DNA of 64,000 bases from Monodelphis domestica (GCF_027887165.1 NC_077235.1:5029378-5093377); one strand, 5' to 3'; positions 21,495 through 34,548 are shown, counted from the stretch's first letter. A program made the numbers and translations. Notes: generated by a model not told the origin, from the sequence alone.

Positions 21495-24400
21495 TAAAAA
21501 AAGGAAAGAAGAAAACCAAATTAACAGCATCCAAGATGAAAAGGGAGACCTCACCTCTATTGAAGAAGAAATTAAGGCAATCATTAAAAACCATCTTGTC
21601 CAATTATATGGCAATAAATATGGCAATCTAGGTGATATGGATGAATATTTACAAAAATATAAATTGCCTATATTAACAGAAGAAGAAATAGAATACTTAA
21701 ATAATACTGTATCAGAAAGAAATTGAATAAGCCATCAAAGAACTCCCTAAGAAAAAATCCCCAGGGCCTGATGGATTCACAAGTGAATTCTATCAAACCT
21801 TCATAGAACAACTAATCCCAATATTATACAAACTATATGACATATTAAGCAAAGAAGGAGTCCAACCAAATTCCTTTTATAACACAAATATGGTACTGAT
21901 TCCAAAGCTAGGCAGGTCAAAACCAGAGAAACAAAACTACAGACCAATATCCTTGATGAACATAGATGCAAAAATCTTAAATAGAATACTAGCAAAAAGA
22001 CTCCAGCAAGTCATCATGAGGGTTATTCATTATGACCAGGTAGTATTTATACCAGGAATGCAAGGATGGTTCAATATTAGGAAAACCATCCACATAATTA
22101 ACTATATCAACAAGCAAACCAGAAAAAATCACATGATTATCTCAATAGATGCAAAAAAAGCCTTTGACAAAATACAACACTCATTCCTATTGAAAACACT
22201 AGAAAGTATAGGAATAGATGGGCCTTTCCTAAGAATAATGAACAGTATATATCTAAAACTATCAACAAGCATCATCTGCAATGGGGATAAATAGAAGCAT
22301 TCCCAGTAAGATCAGGAGTGAAACAAGGATGCCCATTATCACCTCTATTATTTAACATTGTACTAGAAACACTAGCAGTGGAAATTAGAGAAGAAAAAGA
22401 AATTGAAGGTGTTAAAATAGGTAAGGAGGAGACCAAGCTATCACTCTTTGCAGATGATATGATGGTCTACTTAAAGAATCCTAGAGAATCAACTAAAAAG
22501 ATAGCGGAAATAATCAGCAACTTTAGCAAAGTTGCAGCATACAAAATAAACCCACATAAATCACGAGCATTTCTATATATTTCCAACACATCCGAGCAGC
22601 AAGAGTTAGAATGAGAAATTCCCTTTAAAATTACCCTAGACAATATAAAATACTTAGGAATCTATCTGCCAAGACAAATACATGAACACAATTACAAAAC
22701 ACTCTCACCACAATTAAAACTAGATTTAAATATTTGGGAAAACATTAATTGCTAATGGGTAGGACGAGCTAATATAATAAAAATGACAATCCTACCCAAA
22801 CTAATTTACTTATTTAGTGACATTACTTATTTAACAACATACTAAATGAAACTTTTTTACTGAATTAGAAAAAAATAATAACAACGTTCATTTGGAAGAA
22901 CAAAAAATCAAGAATATCAAGGGAAGTAATGGAAAAAAATGTGAAGGAAGGTGGCCTGGCAGTACCATATATCAAAACTATACTATAAAGCAGTGGTCAT
23001 CAAAACAATATGGTGCTGGCTAAGAGACAGAAGGGAGGATCAGTGGAATAGCCTTGGGGTAAATGACTTCAGCAAGATAGTGTATGATAAACCCAGAGGC
23101 TAGCTTTTGGTACAAAAATCCACTATTTGGCAAAAACTGCTGGGAAAATTGAAAAACAGTATGGGAGAGATTAGATTTAGATCAACATCTTGCACCCTAC
23201 ACCAAGATAAACTCAGAATGGGTGAATGACTTGAATATAAAGAAGGAAATTATAAGTAAATTAGGTGAACACAGAATAATATACTTGTCAGATCTTTGGG
23301 AAAGGAAAAATTTTAAGACCAAGCAAGAGTTAGAGAATATTACAAAGTGTAAAATAAATCATTTTGATCACATCAAATTAAAAAGTTTTTGTATAAACAA
23401 AACCAATGCAACCAATATTAGAAGGGAAGCAACAAATTGGGGAAAATCTTCATAACAAAAAACTCTGAGAAAGGTCTAATTACTCAAATTTATAAAGAGC
23501 TAAATCAGTTGTATAAAAAAATCAAGCTATTCCACAATTGATAAATGGGCAAGGGACATGAATGGGCAATTTTCAGATAAAGAAATCAAAACTATCAATA
23601 AGCACATGAAAAAGTGTTCTAAATCTCATATAATTAGAGAAATGCAAATCAAAACAACTCTGAGGTATCACCTCACACCTAGCAGATTGGCTAACATGAC
23701 AGCAAAAGGAAAGTAATAAATGTTGGAGGGGATGTGGCAAAATTGGGACATTAATTCACTGCTGGTGGAGTTGTGAATTGATCCAACCATTCTGGATGGC
23801 AATTTGGAACTATGCCCAAAGGGCACTAAAAGATGATGCCTGCCCTTTGATGCAGTCATATCACTGCTGGGTTTGTACCCCAAAGAGATAATAGGAGAAA
23901 AGACTTATACCAAAATATTCATAGCTACACTTTTTGTGGTGGCAAAAAATAGGAAAATGAGCGGATGCCCTCCAATTGGGGAATGGCTCAACACATTGTG
24001 GTATCTGTTGATGATGGAATACTATTGTGCTCAAAGGAATAATGAACTGGAGGAATTCCATGTGAACTGAAACAACCTCCAGGAATTGATGCAGAGTGAG
24101 AGGAGCAGAACCAGGAGAACACTGTACACAGAGACTTGATACATTGTGGTACAATTGAATACAATGGACTTCTCTACTAGCAGCAATGCAATGACCCAGA
24201 ACAATTCTGAGGGACTTATGAGAAAGATACTATCCACATCCAGAGAAAGAACTGTGGGAGCAGAAACGCAGATGAAAAACAACTGCTTGATCTCATGGAT
24301 TGATGGGGCTATGACTGGGGATGTAGAGTCTAATGATCATCCTAGTGCAAATATCAATGATATGGAAATGAGTCTTGATCAATGACACATGTAAAACTCC

Positions 24401-24523
24401 AGAGGAATTGTTCGTTGGCTACGGGAGCGGGTTAGGGGCAGGGGTGGGAAAGAACATGAATCTTGTAACCATAGAAAAATATTCTAAATTAATTAATTAG
24501 ATAAAATGTTCAAAAACATAAAA
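21495..24523 (+). mobile_element. L1, 5'-truncated, 3.0 kb, with 15-bp target-site duplication
   Basis: It is flanked by acaaatcttctggga at 21480-21494 and 24524-24538. It encodes the L1 ORF2 reverse-transcriptase core ([20 protein letters not shown] near 21940, then the FADDM catalytic box near 22449-22463) and the C-terminal region (NDLNIKKEIISKLGEHR at about 23225-23275). The 3'UTR (gaacatgaatcttgtaacca) and a short A-rich tail follow. Stops and frameshifts (for example at about 22292 and 22614) make it inactive. The 5' half of ORF2 and all of ORF1 are absent. Confidence 0.96.
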
Positions 24524-24894
24524 ACAAATCTTCTGGGACTTGAGCAGAGAAGTCCTAAAAAGTGCTTGATATTTGGAAATCATAGGCCCCTAGATCCAGA
24601 ACCTCAAGGGTGTTCAGAAGCCATATTGGTCAACATGTTCCTAGCCATTTGTTTTTAATTAACCCCTTACTTTTTTTATATTTCTAAAATGTTTTTATTA
24701 TTTTTATAGTCTCTCATGCTTAATGTCTATACAATCATGCTATATAAGCCTAAAGTGTTTATAATGCATCTTCATAATCTTCTTAATCTGTTGTTGTGGT
24801 TTACTTGTAGGTATTCTATTTAAATATTTTCATCAAAGTTCATTGGGAAAGTGCTACTGTCACTTTTTTTCTCTCCTTTATATCTCTCGTTTAT

Positions 24895-25625
24895 AGATGA
24901 TGACAACATATTTGTTATGTTAATCGAGATGATGCCTTCTTTTCTTGATATTACAAGTAGTTTATGTAGCATCAGAATTAATTTTTCTCAGAATGTTTGC
25001 AAAATTCATTTGTAAATCAATCTGATGCAGGAATTTTTTCTTTTTATGTTCATTTGTGGGTTGTTCAATTTTTTCCTGATATTAAATTATTTAAATAGTT
25101 TATGTTTTCCTTTATCATGTAATTTATATTTTTGTAAACATTCATCTGTTTCCTCTAAGATGGTCCTCTTCCATCTATTAATTTTGTTAACTTAATTTCT
25201 AGTAATTTCCTTTCATTTTTCTTCAATTGTTGTTTTTCCAATTTATGTCGTTGTAGTCACTGTATAAATTGTTTTCTTGTCTCTGCTTACTTCACTTTGC
25301 ATCAGTTCATATAGATTTTTCCAAGCTTCTCTGTAATTTTCAAATATATTATTTCTTATAGTGCAGTAATATTCCATTACATTAATATACAATTGTGGCC
25401 TGTTTAGCCATTCTTCAATTGATGGCCTTGTTTCCAATTCTTTTATTATCACAAAAAGTACTGCTATAAATAGCATATGGGGACCTTTTTCCATACTGAT
25501 GACTTTTTTGGAGTGTAAACCCAGTAATGGAGTGTCTGGCTGAAATTGGATAGACATTATAGTCATTTTATTTGCATAAACTTCCAAACTGCTTTCCACC
25601 ATGGTCCTATTATGTCACAACTCTG
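24895..25625 (-). mobile_element. Older L1 fragment, minus strand
   Basis: The 24895-25240 part resembles the RT-region sequence of the 27-30 kb L1 (tttatatttttgtaaacatt). At 25243-25602 the minus strand encodes an L1 ORF2 C-terminal segment (HMLFIAVLFVIIKELE, then INVMEYYCTIRNNIFENY). It is more diverged than the neighbouring L1s. Confidence 0.8.
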
Positions 25626-25744
25626 GCCCTTCAACATTGACTGATGCTATTTTTGTTCACTTTCCCCCCCCTATTTGCAGGATGTGAAATCTCAGGGATG
25701 GTTTGATTTGTATTTCTTTTATTGTTAGTCTTTTGGAACATTAA

Positions 25745-25937
25745 AAAAAATCCTTACCTTCTGAGTTAGAAGCAATACAGTATATTGGCTCCAAGGGAAA
25801 AGAGAAGAAAGGGTCAGTCAAAGGTAATTAAGTGACTTGCCCAGGGTCACACAGCTAGGAAGTGTCTGAGGACAGATCCAAAAGGATTTCCCTTCTCCAG
25901 ACCTGGTGTTCTATTCAAAGAGCCACCTAGTTGTGCC
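25745..25937 (-). repeat. Marsupial tRNA-derived SINE, minus orientation
   Basis: A diverged reverse complement copy runs from aaatccttaccttctgagtt, through ccagggtcacacagctagga, to agccacctagttgtgccc. Confidence 0.85.
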
Positions 25938-26034
25938 CAAGCATTTTTTTTTCATATTCTTGTGACTACTTTGCTATTCTTCTTTTGAGAACTGTTTGTT
26001 TGTTCTGTTTTCTTGTCTTTTTAATAGAAATTTT

Positions 26035-26645
26035 TAATTAATTAATTAATTTAGAATATTTTTCCATGGTTACATGATTCATGTTCTTTCTCTCTCCTCC
26101 CCCACCCCCCCATAGCCAACTCACAATTCCACTGGGTTTTACATGTGCCCTTGATCAAAACCTATTTCCATGTTGTTGATGTTTGCACTAGGATAATCAT
26201 TTAGAGTCTACATCCCCAATCATATCCCCATCAACCCATATGATCAAGCAGTTGTTTTTCTTCTGTGTTTCTACTCCCACAGTTCTTCCTCTAAATGTGG
26301 ATAGTGTTCTTTCTCATAAATCCCTCTGAGTTGTCCTGGATTATTGCGTTGCTGCTAGTAGAGAAGTTCATTACATTTGATTGTGCCACAGTGTATCAGT
26401 CTCTGTGTACAATGTTCTCCTGGTTCTGCTCCTTTCAATCTGTATCAATTCCTGGAGGTCATTCAGTTCACATGGAATTCCTCCAGTTCATTATTCCTTT
26501 GAGCACAATAGTATTCCATCACCAACATATACCACAACTTGTTTAGACATTCCCCAATTGGAGGGCATCCCCTCATTTCCCAATTTTTTGCCACCACAAA
26601 GAGAGCTGCTATGAATATTCTTGTACAAGTTTTTTCCCTTATTAT
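26035..26645 (-). mobile_element. L1 3'-end fragment, minus strand
   Basis: It starts with the reverse-complemented L1 tail (ttagaatatttttccatggt, catgattcatgttctttctc). It proceeds through the 3'UTR to the ORF2 C-terminus (ccaccacaaagagagctgct near 26590). It is truncated at about 26645. Confidence 0.9.
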
Positions 26646-27154
26646 CTCTTTTCTCCCATGTTTTCTTGATGAAAATGTTTAGAGATATAAATTCTCTCTT
26701 GAAGAGTGCTTTAGTTACATCCCAAAAGTTAAGCTTCTATTTACCACAAATCAAATATCAAATCCTGTTTTGCTTTTAAAGCATTTCACAAACAAATCCC
26801 TTCACACCTAGTTTTCTTATACTTTTAGCATATTCTATGATATGTGAAATAATTTACCTTTCTGATGTTTTATTATCCTCTTAAGTTTTTATCCCCTTAG
26901 ATGCTTTTTGTCTTTCACTGCTCCTTTTTTGTTCTTTCCTTCCTCTTGTAATCCAATTTATTTAAAAAACAATAGCTTATAAACATGATAGCTTTCATTT
27001 CATTGTTTAGTTATATCTTGATAATTATATACATTACGTTTTGTGTTTTTTTTTTTGTTTGGAACTTTTATAAGTCGAATATTCTGCTCAACTCTGTTGC
27101 TGTGTTCTCTGTAGTAGTAGTGCCTCATTTTCTTCTTTTTTTCCATTTGAATTA
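26646..27154. other. Unassigned AT-rich interval
   Basis: The AT-rich sequence lies between two minus-strand L1 3' ends. The phrase tacatcccaaaagttaagct recalls L1-type sequence, but no family or gene can be supported. Confidence 0.35.
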
Positions 27155-30100
27155 GTTTATTTAGTCAATTTAGAACATTATTCCTTGGTTACAATAATCA
27201 CATTGTTTCCCTCCCTCCCCTCCACCCACTCTTCCCACAGCCAAAACTCAATTTTATTGGGTATTACTTGTGTCCTTGAACAGAACCTATTTCCATGTTG
27301 TTGTTTGCACTAGGATGTTCATTTATAGTCTATATCCTCAAACACATCCCTTCACCCCATGTATTCAAGTAGTTGTTTTTCTTCTGTGTTTTTACTCCCA
27401 CAGTGTTTCCTCTGGATGTGGATAGTGGTTTTTCTCATAGATTCCTCCAGGTTGTTCGGGGTCATTGCATTGCCACTAATGGAGAAGTCCATGACATTCG
27501 ATTGTACCACAGTGTATCAGTCTCTGTGTACAATGTTCTCCTGGTTCTGCTCCTCTCATTCTGCATCAATTCCTGGAGGTTGTTCCAGTCCCCATGGAAT
27601 TCCTCCACTTTATTATTCCTTTGAGCGCAATAGTATTCCATCACCAACAGATACTACAATATGTTGAGCCATTCCCCAATTGAAGGGCATCCTCTCATTT
27701 TCCAATTTTTGCCACCACAAAGAGCGCGGCTATAAATATTTTTGTACCTGTCTTTCTCCTTATTATCTCTTTGGGGTACAAACCCAGCAGTGCTATGGCT
27801 GGATAAAAGGGCAGACAGTCTTTTAGTGCCCTTTGGGCATAGTTCCCAATTGCCCTCCAGAATGATTGGATCAATTCACAACACCACCAGCAGTGCATTA
27901 ATGTCCCCACTTTGCCACATCCCCTCCAGCATTCATTACTTTCCCTTGCTGTCATGTTAGCCAATCTGCTAGGTGTGAAGTGATACCTCAGAGTTCTTTT
28001 GATCTGAAGGTCTCTGATTATAAGAGATTTAGAACACTTTTTTCATGTGCTTATTGATAGTTTTGATTTCTTTATCTGAAAATTGCCTATTCATGTCCCT
28101 TGCCCATTTGTCAATCGGAGAATGGCTTGATTTTTTGTACAATAAGTCTTTATACATTTGAGTAATTAGACCTTTGTCAGAGGTTTTTGTTATGAAGATT
28201 TTTTCCCAATTTGTTGCTTCCCTTCTCATTTTGGTTGCATTGGTTTTGTTTGTACAAAACCTTTTTAATTTAATGTAATCAAAATTATTGATTTTACATT
28301 TTGTGATTTTTTTCCTAACTCCTGCTTGGTCTTAAAATCTTTCCTTTCCCAAAGATCTGACATGTATGCTATTCTGTGTTCACCTAATTTACTTATAGTT
28401 TCCTTTTTTATGTTCAAGTCATTCACCCATTCTGAGTTTATCTTGGTGTAGGGTGTGAGATGTTGATCCAAACCTAATCTTTCCCATACTGTTTTCCAAT
28501 TTTCCAAGCAGTTTTTATCAAATAGTGAATTTTGGTTCCCAAACCTGGGAACTTTGGATTTATATTAGACTGTCTTGCTGAAGTCACTTACCCCAAGTCT
28601 ATTCCACTGATCCTCCTTTCTGTCTCTTAGCCAGTACCATATTGTTTTTGATGACCACTGCTTTATAGTATAGTTTGAGATCTGGGACTGCAAGGCCACC
28701 TTCCTTCGCATGTTTTTTTCATTATTTTCCTGGATATCCTTGAGCTTTTGTTCTTCCAAATGAACTTTGTTATAGTTTTTTTCTAATTCAGTAAAAAAGT
28801 TTTTTGGTAGTTCAATAGGTATGGCACTAAATAAGTAAATTAGTTTGGGTAGGATTGTCATTTTTATTATATTAGCTCATCCTACCCATGAGCAATCGAT
28901 GTTTTTCCAATCATTTAGATCTAGTTTTAATTGTGTGGAAAGTGTTTTGTAGTTGTGTTCATATATTTCCTGTGTTTGTCTCGGCAGATAGATTCCTAAG
29001 TATTTTATATTGTCTAGGGTGATTTTAAATGGAATTTTGTCTTTCTAACTCTTGCTGCTGGGATGAGTTAGAAGTATATAGAAATGTTTTTGACTGATTT
29101 GGGTTTATTTTGTATCCTGCAACTTTGCTAAAGTTGTTGATTATTTCTTTTTAGTTGATTTAGTTGATTCTCTGGGATTCTTTAAGTAGACCATCATATC
29201 ATCTGCAAAGAGTGATAGCTTGGTCTCCTCATTGCCAATTTTAATACCTTCAATTTCTTTTTCTTCTCTAATTGCTACTGCTAGTGTTTCTAGTACAATG
29301 TTAAATAATAGAGGTGATAATGGGCATCCTTGTTTCACTCCTGATCTTATTGGGAAGGCTTCTAGTTTATCCCCATTACAGATGATGTTTGCTGATGGTT
29401 TTAGATATATACTATTTATTACTTTTAGGAAAGGCTCTTCTATTCTTATGCTTTCTAGTGTTTTCAATAGGAATGAGTTGTAGGAAAGGCCCTTCTATTC
29501 CTATGCTTTCTAGTGTTTTCAATAGGAATGAGTTGTATTTTGTCAAAAGGTTTTTCTGCATCTATTGAAATAATCAAGTGATTTTTGTCAGTTTGCTTGT
29601 TAATATGGTCAATTATGTGAATGGTTTTCCTAATATCGAATCATCCTTCCATTCCTGGTATGAAACCTACCTGGTCATAATGAATAACCCTCGTTATGAA
29701 TTGCTGGAGTCTTTTTGCTAGTATTCTATTTAAGATTTTTGCATCTATGTTCAATAAGGAGATTGGTCTGTAGTTTTCTTTCTTTGTTTTTGACCTGTCT
29801 GGCTTTGGGATCAGTACCATATTTGTGTCACAAAAGGAATGTGTTTGGACTCCTTCTTTGCTTATTCTATCAAATAGCTTGTATAATATTGGGATTAGTT
29901 GTTCTTTGAATGTTTGATAGAATTAATTTGCGAATCCATCTGGACCTGGGGATTTTTTCTTAGGGAGTTTTTTGATGGCTTGTTCAATTTATTTTTCTGA
30001 TATGGGGTTGTTTAGGTAGTCTATTTCTTCCTCTGTTAATCTAGGCAATTTATATTTTTGTAAATATTCATCCATCTCACCTAGATTGCCAAAATTGTTG

Positions 30101-30235
30101 CCATATAATTGGGCATAATAGTTTTTAATGCTTGACTTAATTTCCTCTTCATTAGAGGTGAGGTCTCCCTTTTCATTTTGGATATTGTCAATTTGGTTTT
30201 CTTCTTTCCTTTTTGAAATTAGATTGACCAGTACA
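27155..30235 (-). mobile_element. L1, 5'-truncated, 3.1 kb, minus strand
   Basis: The minus-strand reading gives the RT region ([20 protein letters not shown], then the FADDM box near 29195-29210). Further on come NDLNIKKETISKLGEHRIAY (about 28360-28420) and [17 protein letters not shown] (about 27880-27930). The 3'UTR is at the left edge. Stops, frameshifts and a 55-bp internal tandem duplication (29426-29535) show it is dead. It is cut at almost the same internal L1 position as the plus-strand copy at 21495. Confidence 0.95.
29426..29535. repeat. 55-bp direct tandem duplication inside the L1
   Basis: Two adjacent units (29426-29480, 29481-29535) both start taggaaaggc and end aataggaatgagttg, with a few C/T differences. 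Confidence 0.95.
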
Positions 30236-32194
30236 TTGTCTCAGATCTTAACAGAAAATATCTTTATACATTCTTAATGTCATGAGAAAAAAAGGTGTCA
30301 TGTATAACTACTTCACTTTTTGCTTTAGTATCCACAGACCCTAGCATAGTGCCTTTGAAAAGAGTAGGCACTTCATAAATGTCCATAGCATTGGCCTGAA
30401 TTATGTCCTCTAATGTTGTATGACAAGGTTAGCTTAGTTGCTAATGAGATCTGACTTGCAGGTTCATTACTATGTGGTGCTAAATATTTAGTTTGACTTC
30501 ATCAGGGGACACTAGGACACCCTTAAGTTTATCTAGCCAAAATCCTGTGCCCGCCAGGGAGACTAGTAAGCAAACAAACATTTATTAAGGGCCTACTATG
30601 TGCCTTTCTACTAAAGTAGAAAGTGAGACACACCTAAGGCCCTGTTGGAGGTACACTGGGGGGAATCAGCTCTGTTTTGTAACTAGGAGAAGGCCACTGG
30701 GACTTTTCCCCAGGGCACTGAATTTAATGGGTGCTGACAACACTTCCTCTCATTTGATAGCATAGGAATGACATAGTTTAGCACCTGTTTAGCAAGAATA
30801 ACTTTCTAAAATCCTACTAAAGAGTGGGCTGAATGAATTTCTCTATGAATGGATATTATCTCACCAATCAAAATACTTTAATTTGAAGAATCTGAATTGG
30901 AAGAGCCTTTAGCAGCTCTTTATAAAACAAATCTGACCAGATTTGTTTTCAGGTCCTTCACAATAAAATAAACCTGAAATAAGGAGAAAAAAGTTTGGGG
31001 TCTTAACCCCCCTACCCCTGTTTATGTGTCTTGGTTCAGTTTAAGTGTTGGAAGTCATACTTCAAAAATTATAGCTGTTCACATGGAAATGGGTTCTGAT
31101 CAAGGACACATGTAATAGCCAGTGGAATTGCGCATGGGCTATGGGAAGGGCGGGGGGAGGGGAGGTCGAAATAGAATATGATTTTTGTAACCAAGGAATA
31201 ATGTTTGAAATTGACCAAATTTTAAAAATATGGTAAAAAATTATAGCTATTCAGCTGAAGAAGCCGAAGTCCTGTTGGACCTCTTGCATTGTATCCCTCA
31301 TCCAGCCACCCCCAGATTACTGCAGCAAGCCCAGACCAGGCCAGAGAATGTCTCGGTGACTTGATTGGCCTCTGGCCCCCATGTTACAGGTCTAAGGAAA
31401 TGACTAATGCTTCTGCTATCTTCAGTTTTCCATATAATTCCTTTCCCCTAAACTCTATTCAGGATGGGGCCGATAGGATCAGGAGGAAGAGAATGGTGGA
31501 AAGTTGTGTACGGTGATAACTAACTACCCTTTGCCTAATCAGATGAAGGCAAAACTCCCCAACCCTGCCATGCAGAGTTTTGCCAGCCTTTCAGCTCTCT
31601 TTCTGAACTGAATTCCTCATACCCTGCCACTTGAAGCAGCCAACTCGGCTTCCTCAGTATCTCTAAAGCAAACCTACTCCCTGACTTCCCCTTTTCTCTC
31701 TTCTAGTCTAGAGCAGAGAAGCAGGGCATGCTTCTAGTTTGTGTTAACTGTCTGTGTGACACTGTTCAGTGCCTCAGTTTCCTTTTCAGTAAGATGAGGA
31801 TGTTGGACTAAACCAAGGATTCTTAAACTTTGGCTTCAAGGGTTTGCTAGAACCTATGGACCCCTTCCAGAAGAATGATTTTGACAAAATTGAAGGAAAT
31901 ACCAGTTTTAATTAGTGAAAATAAAAATGTAATTTCTTCCCCATCTTGGTCCCTGGACCCCTGATTAAGAACCCTTGAAGTAACTAATCCTGTGGGGAGT
32001 GAAAAGAACACTGGGTTTGGAGGTCACAAAAGCTGGGTTTGACTCCGATCTCTCTTGTTCACTTCTTTTGTAACCTTGCAAAGTCCTTTCTTTGCCTCAG
32101 CCTCCTCATCTGTAAAATTATTGGGAGGGTGTTGAATTTAATGGCCAGATTAAATTGAATTAATTGAATAATTAAAAGAAATAAAATGATCAGA
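30236..32194. other. Interval without recognised genes
   Basis: It holds an L2-type 3'-end trace near 30330-30400 (gagtaggcacttcataaatg), a trace resembling an L2/CR1 end near 30575 (aacatttattaagggcctac), the L1 tail at 31082-31235, and otherwise unassigned sequence. Confidence 0.5.
31082..31235 (+). mobile_element. Very short L1 3' tail with target-site duplication
   Basis: About 154 bp of L1 3'UTR (gttctgatcaaggacacatg, tttttgtaaccaaggaataa) are flanked by the 18-bp near-identical repeats aaaaattatagctgttca (31064-31081) and aaaaattatagctattca (31236-31253). Confidence 0.85.
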
Positions 32195-32425
32195 AGAAGG
32201 TAGCTCTGGAAGTATGCCTGGAGTCAGGAAGACTGAGTTCAAATCTTACCACCCCACACTTACTAGCTGGGTGACCCTGGGTAAGTCACTTTACCTATGT
32301 CTGCCTGAGTTTCCCCATCTTCAAACTGAAGATGATAGCATCCACCTTACACTCATTGTGAGGATCAAATGAGATCATATTCATAGAGTGATAGCAAACC
32401 TTCAAATACTATTTGAATGCTAGAG
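32195..32425 (+). repeat. MIR-type CORE-SINE
   Basis: The order gactgagttcaaatcttacc, gggtgaccctgggtaagtca, gagtttccccatcttc and gtgaggatcaaatgagatca is as in MIR. Confidence 0.75.
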
Positions 32426-32484
32426 ATTGTTAATAGCTCAAAGGACCATGCATTTCAAGTTAAGGAGGGACCTTCAAAGTAAAC

Positions 32485-32600
32485 TAATCCAGCCTCTTCA
32501 TTGTGCAGATGAGGAAACTGAGGCCCACGGAGGTTAGAGTTGTCTAAAATCACTCAGATACTAGATGGGCAGGGAACTGAAGTGAGGTCTTCTGCCTCTA
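32485..32600 (-). repeat. MIR-type fragment, minus orientation
   Basis: It contains gcagatgaggaaactgaggc followed by a diverged cactcagatactagatgggc segment. Confidence 0.6.
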
Positions 32601-32846
32601 AATGTCTGCAAAAGGACACAGCTCCCCTGTCATTAAATGATTCGCTAAGCCCCACCCAAGCCTAGCACTGCCTGCCTATGAACTTCTTGCTTACTCCAGG
32701 ATATCCAAGTTCCACTTTGGTCTTCTACTGACAGCTTTGACTTGGGGCCACTCAGCTCCTGTCTCTCCCTATTCATTTTTGGAAGCACTTTTTGCCTGCC
32801 CCATGACACAGGTGCATGGATTTATGTGTGTGGTGGGGGATGGGGG

Positions 32847-32870
32847 AGAAAAGAGAGGGAGGGAGGGAGG

Positions 32871-32926
<56 letters not shown>

Positions 32927-33142
32927 GGAGGGAGAGGAGAGGGAGAAAGAGAGAGGGAAAGAGAGAGAGAGGGAGAGAGAGAGAGAGGGAAAGAGGGAGG
33001 GAAAGAGGGAGAGAGAGATGGAGGGAGAGGAGAGGAAGAGAGAGGGAAAGAGAGAGAGAGAGAGGGAGGGAGAGAAGGAGAGGAAGAGAGAGAAGGAAAG
33101 AGGGAGAGAGAGGGAGAGAGATCCAGAGAGAGGAAAGAGGGA

Positions 33143-33199
<57 letters not shown>

Positions 33200-33560
33200 A
33201 GAGGAAGAGAGAGAAGGAAAGAGGGAGAGAGATCCAGAGAGAGGGAAAGAGGGAGGGAGGGAGGGAGAGAGAGATAGACAGAGACAGAGAGAGAAGGGGA
33301 AAGAAAGAGAGGGGGAGAGAGACAGGAAAGAGACAAGAAGACATGGTGGATAGAAACAGAAGGAAAGAGACAAAGAAATTGAAAAACAGATAAAGATATA
33401 GGGGGAGAGAGGGAGGGAGGGAGAGGAAGGGACAGACAGAGGGAGGGAGAAGAGAGAGAAGGGACAGAGAGACAAGGACAGGAAAGAGACCCCAAGACAG
33501 CTATAGAGGGAGAGAGACAAAGAAACTGATAAACTGATAAGAGACAGGAGAGAGTGACAG
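32847..33560. repeat. Long polypurine (GA)n/(GGGA)n microsatellite
   Basis: About 700 bases of almost pure purine on the plus strand consist of GA dinucleotide runs (about 32876-32923 and 33145-33196) mixed with GGGA and GAAA units and a few ATCC and GACA interruptions. It has open frames on both strands because it lacks stops; these are not genes. Confidence 0.98.
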
Positions 33561-33564
33561 AGGA

Positions 33565-33735
33565 CTTATTTTACTCTCCTTTTCTCTCATTGTCTTTCTC
33601 CCTCCCATGCTGTCTCTCTCAGTGATGTGCTGTCCTTCCTTTCTCCCTCTTTCAGGCGGCCCCTTATCTCTTTCTCTGATCTCTCCCTGTCTATCTGCTT
33701 CTCAGTCTCTTCCTTCTCTCCATCTCTCTCGAACG
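33565..33735. repeat. Polypyrimidine tract directly after the GA array
   Basis: The composition switches from purine to pyrimidine (ctctccttttctctcattgt, tctttctctgatctctccct). The two tracts are therefore potentially complementary to each other on one strand. Confidence 0.8.
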
Positions 33736-34548
33736 GGCTTTGGGAGGGGGGCGGCTACTTTTCTGTTTACAATTTTGAATGCGAGTGAAAAATTAAGGCG
33801 GCGGGGAGGGGGGTGTTAGGGTGAGGAATCAAACTGCAGTTATAAGTAAGTGACCTTTGGGGACGGGAAAGGGCCTTGATGGCAAAAGAGAGGGAATAAT
33901 CAAAGCTCCCCGAGGAGATGCTGGCCTGATCTTAGACCATCTGCTGTCGGAGAGTAGCCCATTACCTGATTACATTAATAAGGCATCTCCACTCCACCCA
34001 CTCCTGGGCAAGGGGACAGTGGGCAGAGCGGCTTGATTGGAGAGGTCGCGCTTGTGCTGCTGGTCCAGCTGGCTTTCAGCAGCCGAGCCCGGACGTACCA
34101 AAGCAAGACAGGCAGGCAGGCTATGTGTGTAGTGGTGTTCCATGACAAGGTCGGACCCCGTACCACAGGGGCCTGAGGCCAAGTCGTTGGGAAAGCTCGG
34201 TTTCGGGGGAAAAGGGAGTAGGGGAGGCAGGGAGCCCAGTGGGTCCATATCCGTGCCTGAGGCCACATGAAGGTCTCTGGCTAGCCCTGGGGCCCCCCAG
34301 GTGAAAGTGAGCGAACACTGAGGGGCGGTGGCCCTCTAGGGTTCTGGGACAGCTGCTCTCGGGGGCTGATCCCCACCTCCCCCACCGAATTTGAGGGGAA
34401 GCTGTCTAGGCTGTCTGGCTAGAGGCCACGACGGCCCCTGCTCCGCCCCTCCCCACGCGCCCTGCCTCGTGAGCGCCCCCTGGCGTCTCTACGCCCCCCG
34501 CCCCGCCCCCGCCCCGCCCGCACACGTCCGCCCCTCCCTCCCCCGCAG

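Noticed and set aside
21890..22614. Open frames with reverse-transcriptase similarity as possible host genes
   Set aside because: They are pieces of a 5'-truncated L1 with stops and target duplications, not host genes.
32737..33520. Open frames of 150-240 codons on both strands
   Set aside because: They lie within the GA/GGGA array and translate to Arg-Glu-Gly or Ser-Leu-Pro repeats. Open frames are expected where stop codons cannot form.
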